A stretch of 64,000 nt of DNA. Origin: JAGQOZ01 sp041399205. Lineage in GTDB: Bacteria > Planctomycetota > Planctomycetia > Pirellulales > Pirellulaceae. Positions 51,870-60,401 of the stretch are shown here, piece by piece. The notes under the pieces are model-generated. The model saw nothing but the letters and a program-made list of their open reading frames with translations, had not been told where the DNA came from and did not search any database. Positions within the stretch are counted from its first letter, which is position 1. Every line of letters begins with the position of its first letter. The position numbers were made by a program, and so were the translations under genes. The stretch spans positions 186,001 through 250,000 of the forward strand of contig JAWKTK010000003.1 of assembly GCA_041399205.1 (NCBI GenBank). Reading direction: 5' to 3'.

Positions 51870-53453
51870 TTACAGGCACAACATGTAGGCAACTAAGTCT
51901 TCCTTTTCTTGTTCGTTCAGATTCAACGCCAGGACGATGTTGAAGAACTCCACGGTGTCGTGCAGCGTTGGGCAGCGACCGTCATGTAAGTACGGCGGCG
52001 AATCCTTGATGCCTCGCAACGGGAACGTTTTGATGGGGCCTTCCGGACGACCAACGTAGAATCGTTCCACTTGCAAATCATGCATGTAGTCGTCCACAAA
52101 CGCCGGTCCGTAATGACACTTCGCACATTGAGCTTTGCCGTTGAATAACGCTTCACCTCGAAGTTCTTGTTCGGTGGCCAAGTCGGGAATCAATCGCATC
52201 AGCGGATCCAACTTCGGCGCCGGTGGATAGTCAAGGATAGCGTTGAAATCTGCCATGCGGTTCGTGACTTCTCGCTTGACTGCTCTTGGCCCAATGGCTT
52301 GCTGCATTCCGGGATCACCGTCAAAGTATTCTTCCACTTCCGAGAAGTGATCCATGCTGCGAATCGAACGCTTGGATGACAGTTGCATCAAGTTAAAGTT
52401 ACCTCGCATCGTTGGCGTGTCGGTACGCAAACGAGCCATGTTGGGACGCGAATCAGGACCCAATTCAATGGCTCCATTAGTATGTCCGTTCACATGGCAA
52501 TCCATACAAGCGACACCCTTGGATGGTTCCAACGTGACACGATGTTCTGTGTGATTAAACCAAGTAGTAGGTGAAGGACGCAGCAGTTCTTTTACACCTT
52601 CCATTTGTTCAGGGGTCAGCAATCCGTCAAAGATTTCGTAGTAGTTGTCCAGCGTAATCTCTTGTCCGTTGGAAACGTCACCCAGTTCTTTGTGCGTGGT
52701 CAAAAACAATGGTGGTGGAAATTCTGGTAAGTATTCTTCTGGAATATCCATGTCGACATCAATTCGCCGATGTTCTGGATGTGCCTTGATCCAGGATTCC
52801 GGGAACACCATATGAGCACTCGATTGCAGCGGATGGGCAATCGGCTTAAACGGAAAAACGTCTTGCTCTTTGATTTCGGCCGGTTTCATTGATGCCAGCT
52901 GTTCGTACGAATCGACTCCCTTGGGTAAACGAGCTACCGGGCCGGCCATGATGGGCTTGCCGCCAGACATGAATTGGCCGGGGATGGCTTCGCCCGAGAA
53001 GTTGTATCGCCCGGACATGTATTCGCGAACATCTTCCATCAACTGTGGTTTTTGACGCTCATGAAAGGAGACCCACTGTTCGAACCGCATCGGCAACACG
53101 GGCGAAGTGTACGAAGATGCACCTCGTCCATAGTATCGCCACAGATCAAACGGCGTACGCATACCTTTGGTGATGGTAGGATACAAACGCAAATCGTCTG
53201 TTTGCGGTCCAATGGTGACGGGACGAGGCTCCAGCGTATTGTTGGGAATCTTGTCTGCGGACGAACCAGATGTCGCCGCCGAAGCTTGCTTGACAAATGG
53301 ATTGAACGAACCGGCATAGGCGGTTGTGGCGGTTCGCTTACGAGGAACTCGGCTGTGTTCTGTATTTTGATATTTGTCATAGGTCTTGGCTACGGCAATG
53401 CCAAAGCAAACCAATCCCACCGCTGTTAAGAGTCGAATCAGATGTTTCTTCAT
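51870..53453 (-). CDS. Di-haem cytochrome c peroxidase-like protein
   Basis: A 527-residue secreted protein. A membrane anchor or signal (LIRLLTAVGLVCFGIAVAKT) is followed by about 280 residues of unknown fold and then two haem c sites: CMDCH near residue 328 and CAKCH near 455. The end reads TFPLRGIKDSPPYLHDGRCP and TLHDTVEFFNIVLALNLNEQ, the MauG/CcpA family closing motif. Peroxidases of this family reduce H2O2, others modify proteins; the activity here is open. It is the second gene after a DoxX-like gene on the same strand. Confidence 0.88.
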   Translation of the reverse strand: MKKHLIRLLTAVGLVCFGIAVAKTYDKYQNTEHSRVPRKRTATTAYAGSFNPFVKQASAATSGSSADKIPNNTLEPRPVTIGPQTDDLRLYPTITKGMRTPFDLWRYYGRGASSYTSPVLPMRFEQWVSFHERQKPQLMEDVREYMSGRYNFSGEAIPGQFMSGGKPIMAGPVARLPKGVDSYEQLASMKPAEIKEQDVFPFKPIAHPLQSSAHMVFPESWIKAHPEHRRIDVDMDIPEEYLPEFPPPLFLTTHKELGDVSNGQEITLDNYYEIFDGLLTPEQMEGVKELLRPSPTTWFNHTEHRVTLEPSKGVACMDCHVNGHTNGAIELGPDSRPNMARLRTDTPTMRGNFNLMQLSSKRSIRSMDHFSEVEEYFDGDPGMQQAIGPRAVKREVTNRMADFNAILDYPPAPKLDPLMRLIPDLATEQELRGEALFNGKAQCAKCHYGPAFVDDYMHDLQVERFYVGRPEGPIKTFPLRGIKDSPPYLHDGRCPTLHDTVEFFNIVLALNLNEQEKEDLVAYMLCL

Positions 53454-53501
53454 ACTTGGATTCTCGCAAGTCTCTTCGTCACAGAATTCATTTAGAAAAC
53501 G

Positions 53502-53951
53502 CTAAGCAATTGCCTCGGGTGATGCTTTCCGAGGCAAAACGTATGGCATCAACACGGTCCATCCGGCGGCCACAAACACGATATTCTTCAAGATGTATTG
53601 GCCTTCCAATGTGGGCGCTAACGGAGAAATCTTGAAGGCGTATTCCGGCAAGTAATACAACGGCAGGAACGTTCCAATCATGTGCAACAAGAACAACACA
53701 AACGTGGTTCGCATGAAGACGTTCAGCAACAATCCAGCTCCAATGGCACACTCAAAAATAGCGAGCACTCGCAATGCCGAATGGGCATCCAGCCATTGCC
53801 AAGAAAGACTCATGATGGTCTGACTGGCCAACATTTCGGCCGGACTCAAGTCAGGAAAGAACTTGAGAATACCGAAATGAAAATACACAATCCCCAACGC
53901 AATTCGAAGAAACGTAGGTGATTGACCAAATCGACTCAGTTTGTCCACCAT
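53502..53951 (-). CDS. DoxX/YkgB-like membrane protein
   Basis: A 149-residue protein with four membrane helices: TFLRIALGIVYFHFGILKFF, ALRVLAIFECAIGAGLLLNV, TTFVLFLLHMIGTFLPLYYL, and YILKNIVFVAAGWTVLMPYV. This is the DoxX-type four-helix layout (RI-x-LGI-x-Y-x-FGI-x-KF at the start). It starts at ATG 53951; a TTG at 53990 would add 13 residues. Known DoxX members act in quinone/thiosulfate oxidation or oxidative stress. The stop is 48 bp from the start of the di-haem protein gene, so a shared operon is likely. Confidence 0.8.
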   Translation of the reverse strand: MVDKLSRFGQSPTFLRIALGIVYFHFGILKFFPDLSPAEMLASQTIMSLSWQWLDAHSALRVLAIFECAIGAGLLLNVFMRTTFVLFLLHMIGTFLPLYYLPEYAFKISPLAPTLEGQYILKNIVFVAAGWTVLMPYVLPRKASPEAIA

Positions 53952-54129
53952 AGCACTGCCACTCAGAATGGAATCTGCAGAAACCGCCAAAAAAGATCAC
54001 CGCACTCGATGCCAATCTCGTGCCGGTACGCGCCTCTCTCCCTGATTTGCTAGTATGCACGCGAAAAACCTCGCGTCTGTCAGCGCCACGGCAAAAGACT
54101 TGTAGGAAAATTACTACACAACGCAAGCG

Positions 54130-54153
54130 GCATGTTTTGAATTCGAAACATGC
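54130..54153. repeat. 24-bp near-perfect palindrome
   Basis: GCATGTTTTGAATTCGAAAC followed by ATGC is self-complementary over 24 bases except at one pair. It lies between the end of the metalloprotease gene and the start of the DoxX-like gene, where it could be an operator or a hairpin stop. Confidence 0.7.
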
Positions 54154-54199
54154 GATTCAGAGTTGCGATTGGCTAACGTCTCGCGTCGGTTTTGGATAA

Positions 54200-55084
54200 T
54201 CACCGCCGCCACGCGTATAGCCGCTTGGCTTTCGGCAGCAATAGGCTTGAACTGGCGGCCAGCGTCAAGAACAAGAACGCACTCGGTTCGGGCACGGCGG
54301 AAAGTGGATACGCGTTAATGGCATCGGCTTGTTGGACAGTGCCGACCAAGATGGCGTCCACTTCGCTAATTAATCGGCGTTCTCCGATGCGAACCGACGA
54401 GTCCATCAGAGACGAATTCAGCAAGGTGATGTGCGCTCCGCTGATGGGAATTTCAGCGTCTTCGTAGTAGCCGCTGGTAACATCAAAATCGCTGACGTCA
54501 CCATCAATGTCTCGAGCATTCGCAAAGTAGGGATATGAAGTCACGACGCCTAGCGAGTGTCCGATTTCGTGCAACGCGATGGTCAGTAGATCCGTATGTT
54601 GCGCACCGGTGGATTCGATGGGTAACGTGAAAATTCGCCCGGTGTTGATAGCGAACGAATTGCCCAAGTACCGCCACGTGGTATCCGACCGTCCCCATTC
54701 CGAACTTTCGAATGGCGTCGGGTCGACAAACCAAGTGGTGGAATCATTGTCCAGCGTCAAACGGCCGCCCGTGAATAATCCGTTCACTGGCGAACTAAAC
54801 CAACTGGTAGCGCCTTGGCCGACGACGGGATCAGCCAGTGGTGCCCACGTGACGTCCAGAGTCTGGGTGGAATTGACGGTGGTGGTGCTATCGACAAAAA
54901 CGTCTTCCCAATAATCAGCAGCCGCGCGAACAACGCCTTGCCAATCTGAACCGCCACGAAAATCCGCAGTTGGCACGCCCGACGGATCAAAATTCAGCGT
55001 AATGGTCAGGCCAGCAAACACTGACGGGGCAGCGGAGAAAATGGACAGCAGAAAAACAACAAGTCGCACATCCCGGACGCTCAT
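54200..55084 (-). CDS. Secreted PEP-CTERM metalloprotease-like protein
   Basis: A 294-residue protein from ATG 55084, six bases after GGAAGGAG; the ATG at 55105 lacks a site. Signal peptide RLVVFLLSIFSAAPSVFA, a beta-rich start (LTITLNFDPSGV), ADYWEDVFVDSTTTVNSTQT, and the zinc motif TIALHEIGHSLGVVTS near residue 182, HExxHxxG but without His at the usual third-ligand position. A PEP-CTERM tail closes it: AVPEPSAFLFLTLAASSSLL and PKAKRLYAWRR. It fits the NF038122-like PEP-CTERM metalloprotease type. It is the only PEP-CTERM gene outside the 12-19 kb island. Confidence 0.85.
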   Translation of the reverse strand: MSVRDVRLVVFLLSIFSAAPSVFAGLTITLNFDPSGVPTADFRGGSDWQGVVRAAADYWEDVFVDSTTTVNSTQTLDVTWAPLADPVVGQGATSWFSSPVNGLFTGGRLTLDNDSTTWFVDPTPFESSEWGRSDTTWRYLGNSFAINTGRIFTLPIESTGAQHTDLLTIALHEIGHSLGVVTSYPYFANARDIDGDVSDFDVTSGYYEDAEIPISGAHITLLNSSLMDSSVRIGERRLISEVDAILVGTVQQADAINAYPLSAVPEPSAFLFLTLAASSSLLLPKAKRLYAWRR

Positions 55085-55192
55085 CTTCGGCTCCTTCCCA
55101 AACAACGTTGACAGCGAATTATCGTCTAACGCAAGTTCGCAATCAAGCGGGAGCCGCGTAGGTCGGATACTCGCCGAGAAGGCAACAAACGG

Positions 55193-55840
55193 CTAGCGGC
55201 GAGGCCGATATTTTTCGACCTTGGTACATTTGAAATCGTAAATGGACCACGTGTTACCGTCCGGTCCGTTGAACGGATTCAACACAATCTGTCCTTCAAT
55301 GCTGATGGCGTCTTCTCGAAAATTGACCGCTCGATCATCCAACATTATCACATTCAGCAAATGGTCCGCTCGCCCACCAGGCCCAAACTTGCACTCCAGA
55401 TTTTTCAGCAACACAAACTGAGAAATATTGCGAATCTTGGTATCGGGCAACATAAATCCATTGATGCGAACTCGTTTTCCATCCAACTCTTTTGCTCGAG
55501 CTGTCAGCATTTGCGGTCGAAAGACAATGTCTTCCTGAATCAACAATTCAATGTCATCAAATGAAATGTCAATGACTTCATTCGCATCGCCTGCCGGTTG
55601 TTTACTCGTCGCGGTTGTGGACGAAGGTGCGTTGTTTGACGTGGAATGGTTGTCGGCCGAGTCGTCCGCGCTTGAAGATAGTGAACTGTCCGTGTTTGCG
55701 TTGGTGCTGTTCGAACCATCTGGCGATTCAGATGGGGCGTCAACGGAATTCGCTTCCTTTGTTGGCGAATCACAACCGCCAAGACAAGAAATGATCGTCA
55801 GATTGATGAGCACGTATCGAAGAAGCGAAGCATTCCTCAT
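55193..55840 (-). CDS. DUF3299-like lipoprotein
   Basis: A 215-residue protein with a lipoprotein signal (LINLTIISCLGGC, lipobox LGGC). A Ser/Thr/Asn/Asp-rich linker of about 60 residues (SNSTNANTDSSLSSSADDSA) leads to a DUF3299-like domain: MLTARAKELDGKRVRINGFM, ISQFVLLKNLECKFGPGGRA, NVIMLDDRAVNF. The same fold, with the CCFGGQP variant, is in the next gene. The LKN-x-ECKFGPG loop normally holds Cys residues; here one Cys is seen. DUF3299 proteins are periplasmic and their function is unknown. Confidence 0.85.
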   Translation of the reverse strand: MRNASLLRYVLINLTIISCLGGCDSPTKEANSVDAPSESPDGSNSTNANTDSSLSSSADDSADNHSTSNNAPSSTTATSKQPAGDANEVIDISFDDIELLIQEDIVFRPQMLTARAKELDGKRVRINGFMLPDTKIRNISQFVLLKNLECKFGPGGRADHLLNVIMLDDRAVNFREDAISIEGQIVLNPFNGPDGNTWSIYDFKCTKVEKYRPRR

Positions 55841-55928
55841 AGCAAATTCGTCAAACTTTCGTTAGCAAAGAATACAATGATTCGTTTCAATTCGAATGAA
55901 GGGCATGTCGTTCGAATCGAAGTCAGCG

Positions 55929-56606
55929 CTAACGAACATAGTCGGCCGACAAGCGATAGTAAACGCCATCCAAGCCGGAAACGGGCTTCTTTTGCGGAGA
56001 AACTGTTAATGTTCCGGCCAACTTGCGACGCACCATGTTGTAATCGGTTCGCAAGTCACCTTGGAGTTCCACTTCGATCATGTCGGTCAGTTTGGGCTGT
56101 CCACCAAAGCAGCAGGTTCCCATATCCGGGACCAAGACAAACGTCTTGATGTTTTTCTTGGTCGGCAGGCCGGGATGAATGTAACCCTTCACAAAGACTT
56201 TCTTCCCGTTCAACTCAACGGCTTCGGGAGGAATAGGAAGTCGAGGATAACGTTCATCGGGTTGGAGCTCAAAAAAAGAAATGCGTTGGTATCCATCGGG
56301 GACTTCTGTCACATAGACATACGCCGCCCAGGTCGATCCAACGACAAGCGTGAACACGGAAAGCGTCAATCCGATCTTGGCAAACCGTTCGCCGGAAATT
56401 TCGTCTCGTCGTTTCGTACAAGTCAGTACCGCAAACAGGCCCACAATCATACCGATGGCCGACAGCACCAACAGCGGAGTGAACAGGAGCGCCGCGAGTG
56501 ACAAAACGCCAAGAATGAATGTCACAATGGCCGAAACGCTCAGCGCTCTATACTGCGAATATTCGTTTTCATTCAAAGTTGTCATGGAGTCACGTAGGGT
56601 TGGCAT
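55929..56606 (-). CDS. Membrane protein with DUF4190-like helices and a DUF3299-like domain
   Basis: A 225-residue protein. The start is taken at ATG 56606, 11 bp after the stop of the upstream gene; ATG 56585 is the alternative. Helices ALSVSAIVTFILGVLSLAAL and LLVLSAIGMIVGLFAVLTC with IGLTLSVFTLVVGSTWAAYV are of the DUF4190 type. The outside part is DUF3299-like: AVELNGKKVFVKGYIHPGLP, FVLVPDMGTCCFGGQPKLTD with an adjacent Cys pair, and a folded end. Together with the lipoprotein downstream, two proteins of this fold are encoded side by side. The CC pair could bind copper or haem; this is a guess. Confidence 0.82.
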   Translation of the reverse strand: MPTLRDSMTTLNENEYSQYRALSVSAIVTFILGVLSLAALLFTPLLVLSAIGMIVGLFAVLTCTKRRDEISGERFAKIGLTLSVFTLVVGSTWAAYVYVTEVPDGYQRISFFELQPDERYPRLPIPPEAVELNGKKVFVKGYIHPGLPTKKNIKTFVLVPDMGTCCFGGQPKLTDMIEVELQGDLRTDYNMVRRKLAGTLTVSPQKKPVSGLDGVYYRLSADYVR

Positions 56607-56617
56607 AATGAAGGGCT

Positions 56618-57988
56618 TTATGAAATTCGTTCCACTCGAACCGCTGCTCGCTTCCACAACGGCAGACCTAGAGTCAACCGCATCAGGACCAGTAGCGTGC
56701 AACCAATCAGCATTGGTACGCCCAACGCTGTCGAGATGTTCACGGGAGCAACCGGCACGCGAGCCGCTTTCTTCTGGATCACCGGTTTGGTCAATTCTTC
56801 GGTCGTAGTTTCTTCTGTTGTGTCTTCTGTTGGCTTGGAATCAGGCGAAACGGTGTCACTACTTGGCGCAGGACCTGCAGAGTCAGGCGAACTGACAAAC
56901 AACGTTTCCGAATTGGATTCTCGGTCGAATTTACCATTGGGCAAAGTACGGGACGGCACGAAGGACGACTTTGGTTGTTCGGCAGACGGTGCCTGCGAGT
57001 CTTCCGTTTCCGAATCGGCCGGTTGTTCGTCTGGCTTGACCGTGAAGAACGATTCGGCTCGTTTGACCTTCTCTGGGTCGATCTTTCGCAACTTTTCAAT
57101 CGCGTCTTTTGCTTCCGGCAGCGGACACGCTCGCAAATAGTTCACCACCGGCACTCGCACCCAGTCGGTCGCATCGTTGGCATTGACAAACAATTGAACC
57201 ATCCGGTCCATCACTTCCCAGTCTTCCCATTTGGCTAAATCGGGGATGACCAAATCGGCCAGTTCGGGACGATCCAACATGTGACGAAGCGATTTCACCA
57301 AAAGTTCTCTATCAATCACATTTGCGTCAGTACCATGAAAGCGAATGGCCATGATGGCAGCGTAGGTGTCCGCGTATTCCGACTTCTTGTTCTTGAAATA
57401 CAGATCTTCGACCAGCGGCAAGCCCGCTTCCTTCTTGAGCATCAAGTAGCACGCCAACAAGGCGTCGAGCCCCGATTTCTCTTGGCGATCTGTTGATTTC
57501 ATGAACGCTTCCAGCATGGGAATGTCTTTTAGGGAACCACACACGCCCAGCATTGTGTAGTACAACCGCTTACGACTGGCGGGGACATCGGGATTCTTGA
57601 CCCAGGCAATCAGTCGGTCATGCTTCATCTTGGGGACCAACGCTTTGACGCCATCGTACGGTGTCTTGGCAAATTCATCGTATGCGTCGCGAGCCAACAT
57701 TTCGTCTTCATCTTCTAAGTAGTCTTGGAAGAACTCCAAACGAGACGGATTGTTTGGCAAACCGGGAAGTTGCTTGACGTAATTGTGTGCTCGATCAGAA
57801 AGTCCCAGAGGTGATGTCCAAACGGGATTCGGTCCGTTGGTGGCCGTCATCAGATATTTGCGGTCCTTCTTGGCTTCGCCGAAGTAGAGTACTTCAATGG
57901 AATCGCCCGTCTGAATCCACGTTTCGCCCTTCAAGACTTCGACCACTTTGAATTGCGACTTCGGCAGATCTTCCGTTCCGGAATACAA
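56618..57988 (-). CDS. Secreted helical-repeat-like protein (main part of a frameshifted gene)
   Basis: A 456-residue frame. After FKVVEVLKGETWIQTGDSIE (a beta domain typical of planctomycete proteins that follow a CPFC-type start) comes a long helical region that looks HEAT-like (ARDAYDEFAKTPYDGVKALV, SGLDALLACYLMLKKEAGLP), then a Glu/Thr/Ser-rich linker and a C-terminal helix (ALGVPMLIGCTLLVLMRLTL). The real N-terminus is in another frame at 58176-58010 (signal peptide and ACPFC motif). It is the first of three genes with the two DUF3299-like proteins. Confidence 0.78.
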   Translation of the reverse strand: MYSGTEDLPKSQFKVVEVLKGETWIQTGDSIEVLYFGEAKKDRKYLMTATNGPNPVWTSPLGLSDRAHNYVKQLPGLPNNPSRLEFFQDYLEDEDEMLARDAYDEFAKTPYDGVKALVPKMKHDRLIAWVKNPDVPASRKRLYYTMLGVCGSLKDIPMLEAFMKSTDRQEKSGLDALLACYLMLKKEAGLPLVEDLYFKNKKSEYADTYAAIMAIRFHGTDANVIDRELLVKSLRHMLDRPELADLVIPDLAKWEDWEVMDRMVQLFVNANDATDWVRVPVVNYLRACPLPEAKDAIEKLRKIDPEKVKRAESFFTVKPDEQPADSETEDSQAPSAEQPKSSFVPSRTLPNGKFDRESNSETLFVSSPDSAGPAPSSDTVSPDSKPTEDTTEETTTEELTKPVIQKKAARVPVAPVNISTALGVPMLIGCTLLVLMRLTLGLPLWKRAAVRVERIS

Positions 57989-58009
57989 GTCTTCCTCGGG
58001 AACTTGTGC

Positions 58010-58176
58010 GCGTTCACCAAATCGGCAAGCACCACAATATCCATCGATTCCATTTCTTGGCTAAACGTCTGCGACACAGCGGTGCAGAACGGACAGGCTT
58101 GTACTAACGACACGGTTACGCCGATCGATAGCATGCCCACCCAGGATGCGAATAAGTACGTTCGAAATGACATCAT
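58010..58176 (-). pseudogene. 5' part of the HEAT-like gene, out of frame
   Basis: ATG 58176 or 58173 follows GAGCGAGGAAAG. It gives a signal peptide (SFRTYLFASWVGMLSIGVTV) and the mature start ACPFCTAVSQTFSQEMESMD, then IVVLADLV. The natural continuation ERAQVPEEDLYSGTEDLPKS is in the other frame, so one base is missing near 58010. Confidence 0.75.
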
Positions 58177-58471
58177 CTTTCCTCGCTCACTGTTCCACAT
58201 GACTACGCCACCTTATTGTAGGTATCGCGACGGGTCTTGAGGCTCTTTTCATTGCCTGTTTCTTGACACACGCATCAATAACGACAGCATGCGGTTACGC
58301 ATTTCTGACTTGTCGGCTGCTGTGTCGATGGCCAATCTGCCGTCCGGATATGTAAGTTCGATTTTATCGGTTCACTGGCTAATTTGGACGGGGGGAAGGC
58401 GGGAATCGGCGGGAAATGCGATAAATTAGGTCCAGCCAATGGGTGTTTCGGTCTGCGGCGTAGAAACGATT

Positions 58472-59848
58472 TTATTGGTTCCGTTGCCGCAGGGATTGGT
58501 GTTTCCATTCGAATTTGCCCGGCTTAACATCCTGAATGCCGCCCAAAATATTGGACTTCGGTACCGGGCCAAACCACCGACTGTCTCGCGAACGAGCCGC
58601 GTTGTCGCCCAATACAAAATACTGGTCGGCCCCCAGAACATTGTGGCGAAGATGTCTCGCAGGTCGGTGTTCTTCACCCGGCAACCAATAGGCATCGCGC
58701 CATAATCGCAATGTCGTCACATCCAGCTTGCCGCCGCGACCGCCGATCCGCACGGGTGTTGACCACGAAGTTGATTCTTGTGATTCTACACGCGCCGGGC
58801 ACGCGACCGCCGCCATCTCTTGGTCATTCACGAACAACAAGATTCGACGATCCACCAGCCCTAATTCAAGCTTACGAATCGTCGGACCCGCAGTCCATTC
58901 GCGTTCCTTTCGCCCATTGATCCGCAACTCCATTTTCTGATTTTCGGCGTGGACTTCCAATTCCGCCGTCACGGCGGCGCGATGAAGTTGCACAATCCAA
59001 CCAGACGAAAGCTTTGCGTTGTTGTGGCGGTCGGTAGGGATCGCAAAGACCACTTCGACCAAAATATCGTCTACGGCATGCAATGCACGAGAATCCCATT
59101 GGTCCAGCGAATTCACGTCCATGATGGGCAAGGGCGCTGGCGCACGAGGCCCCAAGAAGTCTTGCGAATGTTGATATTCCAGCCAGGACCAGTCGTCTGG
59201 TGAAGCGGATTTGGGCATGTTTGCCGCGGGTTTGGGAGCGTCATGCGTCCAGAGCGAAGCGGACGCATTCCACGACCAGCCACCGTTTGTTCGCCAACGA
59301 CATGGTTCAACGCGGCCGATGTAGGTCGCATCGTGAACCAGCGTTTTCACCGCATCAAATTGCTCTTTCGATTTAGATTGTAATCGGCCGTTCACGTAGA
59401 GTTCGCCGTTTTTAATGGCAATTGACTCGTTCGGGAAACCCACCAATCGTTTGACAATGGGCTTGGTCGGTTCGCTTGGAACGGTCAACGCAACCAAATC
59501 CCAGCGTTTCCCGTTGGGTTCCCAGGGCGTCAACTGGACTACGTCTCCGTGCACCACGGTCGCGTGTTGCGGATAAGGAAACAGGTGACTGCAGTTCACA
59601 CACACCGCCATGGCCTTCGCGGGCGGCGACGTGGAAACGTTAAGGGTAAATTGACAATTCGGACAACAGATTTGGCTGTGCAAACCCATCAGCGCCGGCG
59701 ACATGGAATCTCCTTCGATCCGAAAGATGGAAGGTGCTACGGTCAGGTGCGATCTGTGCCACCATGTTGCGGTCATCCAGATCACGATGCAGCCGAGTGC
59801 CACGACGACGAAGGCAATCCGTTTTCGAGAGTTGGGAACGTCTGCCAT
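58472..59848 (-). CDS. lepB: Signal peptidase I (S26) with a zinc ribbon and a large beta-rich insert
   Basis: A 458-residue protein, long for the family (about 200-330). A membrane anchor (IAFVVVALGCIVIWMTATWW) precedes the catalytic Ser48 in RIEGDSMSPAL and the general base Lys133 in KPIVKRLVGFPN, and the last conserved box is YFVLGDNAARSRDSRWFG near residue 413. Between Ser and Lys is a zinc ribbon with CPNC (62-65) and CVNC (83-86). Between the Lys box and the last box are about 250 residues, in part beta-sandwich-like (WIVQLHRAAVTAELEVHAEN, LRINGRKEREWTAGPT). It cleaves signal peptides of exported proteins at the outer face of the membrane. It stands alone. Confidence 0.88.
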   Translation of the reverse strand: MADVPNSRKRIAFVVVALGCIVIWMTATWWHRSHLTVAPSIFRIEGDSMSPALMGLHSQICCPNCQFTLNVSTSPPAKAMAVCVNCSHLFPYPQHATVVHGDVVQLTPWEPNGKRWDLVALTVPSEPTKPIVKRLVGFPNESIAIKNGELYVNGRLQSKSKEQFDAVKTLVHDATYIGRVEPCRWRTNGGWSWNASASLWTHDAPKPAANMPKSASPDDWSWLEYQHSQDFLGPRAPAPLPIMDVNSLDQWDSRALHAVDDILVEVVFAIPTDRHNNAKLSSGWIVQLHRAAVTAELEVHAENQKMELRINGRKEREWTAGPTIRKLELGLVDRRILLFVNDQEMAAVACPARVESQESTSWSTPVRIGGRGGKLDVTTLRLWRDAYWLPGEEHRPARHLRHNVLGADQYFVLGDNAARSRDSRWFGPVPKSNILGGIQDVKPGKFEWKHQSLRQRNQ

Positions 59849-60401
59849 TCGCCGGAGTGCTCCGTCTGTTTGTGCGGACTATATTTGATATGGCGATAGT
59901 TTTAGTGGTAACGGCTCGAGCCAGTTGCTTGTGAGACCCCGAGCGACATTCGCCAGCCGGGCGTGAATCTGCACCCTACAATTGTAAACGTTGATGTTTT
60001 TTGTTTCTCAAGAGCCAGCGTCAGATTTGGTTTTTTGGAACAGGCTCAAGTGTAGTTATTGTTCACCAAAGTATAGGCGTTCAATAGACTTACGGCGAAT
60101 GTCATGTATTCATGATGATTGCTAGGGCCGTCCTAAGCACAACACCAAGTGGCGTTGTTCAACCAAGCAAAGAAAGAGATTCGTCGATTCGACTAGGAAA
60201 GTTTCAATCAATGCAAAAACTCGATGCTGTCTTGGCTGGTTTGGCTAATGCGTTTAATGCGAAATGCACCTGCCAGAATTTGTGGCCAAATCGCCAGTCC
60301 CGTGCTTTGGATTTGGTAACGCGGTGTTATTTTTGAGTCTTCGCTTGATTTACGAACGACGTTGATTGCGTATCGAAACCTAGAATGATTGACGGTCTAC
60401 T
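59849..60401. other. 553-bp gap without a recognisable gene
   Basis: Several short frames are open but none has a ribosome site or protein-like composition. It has AT-rich patches near 60000-60060 and must hold the promoters of lepB and glgX. No RNA gene was recognised. Confidence 0.5.

Noticed and set aside
60112..60336. 74-codon frame in the gap before glgX
   Set aside because: No ribosome site, no recognisable motif and atypical composition.
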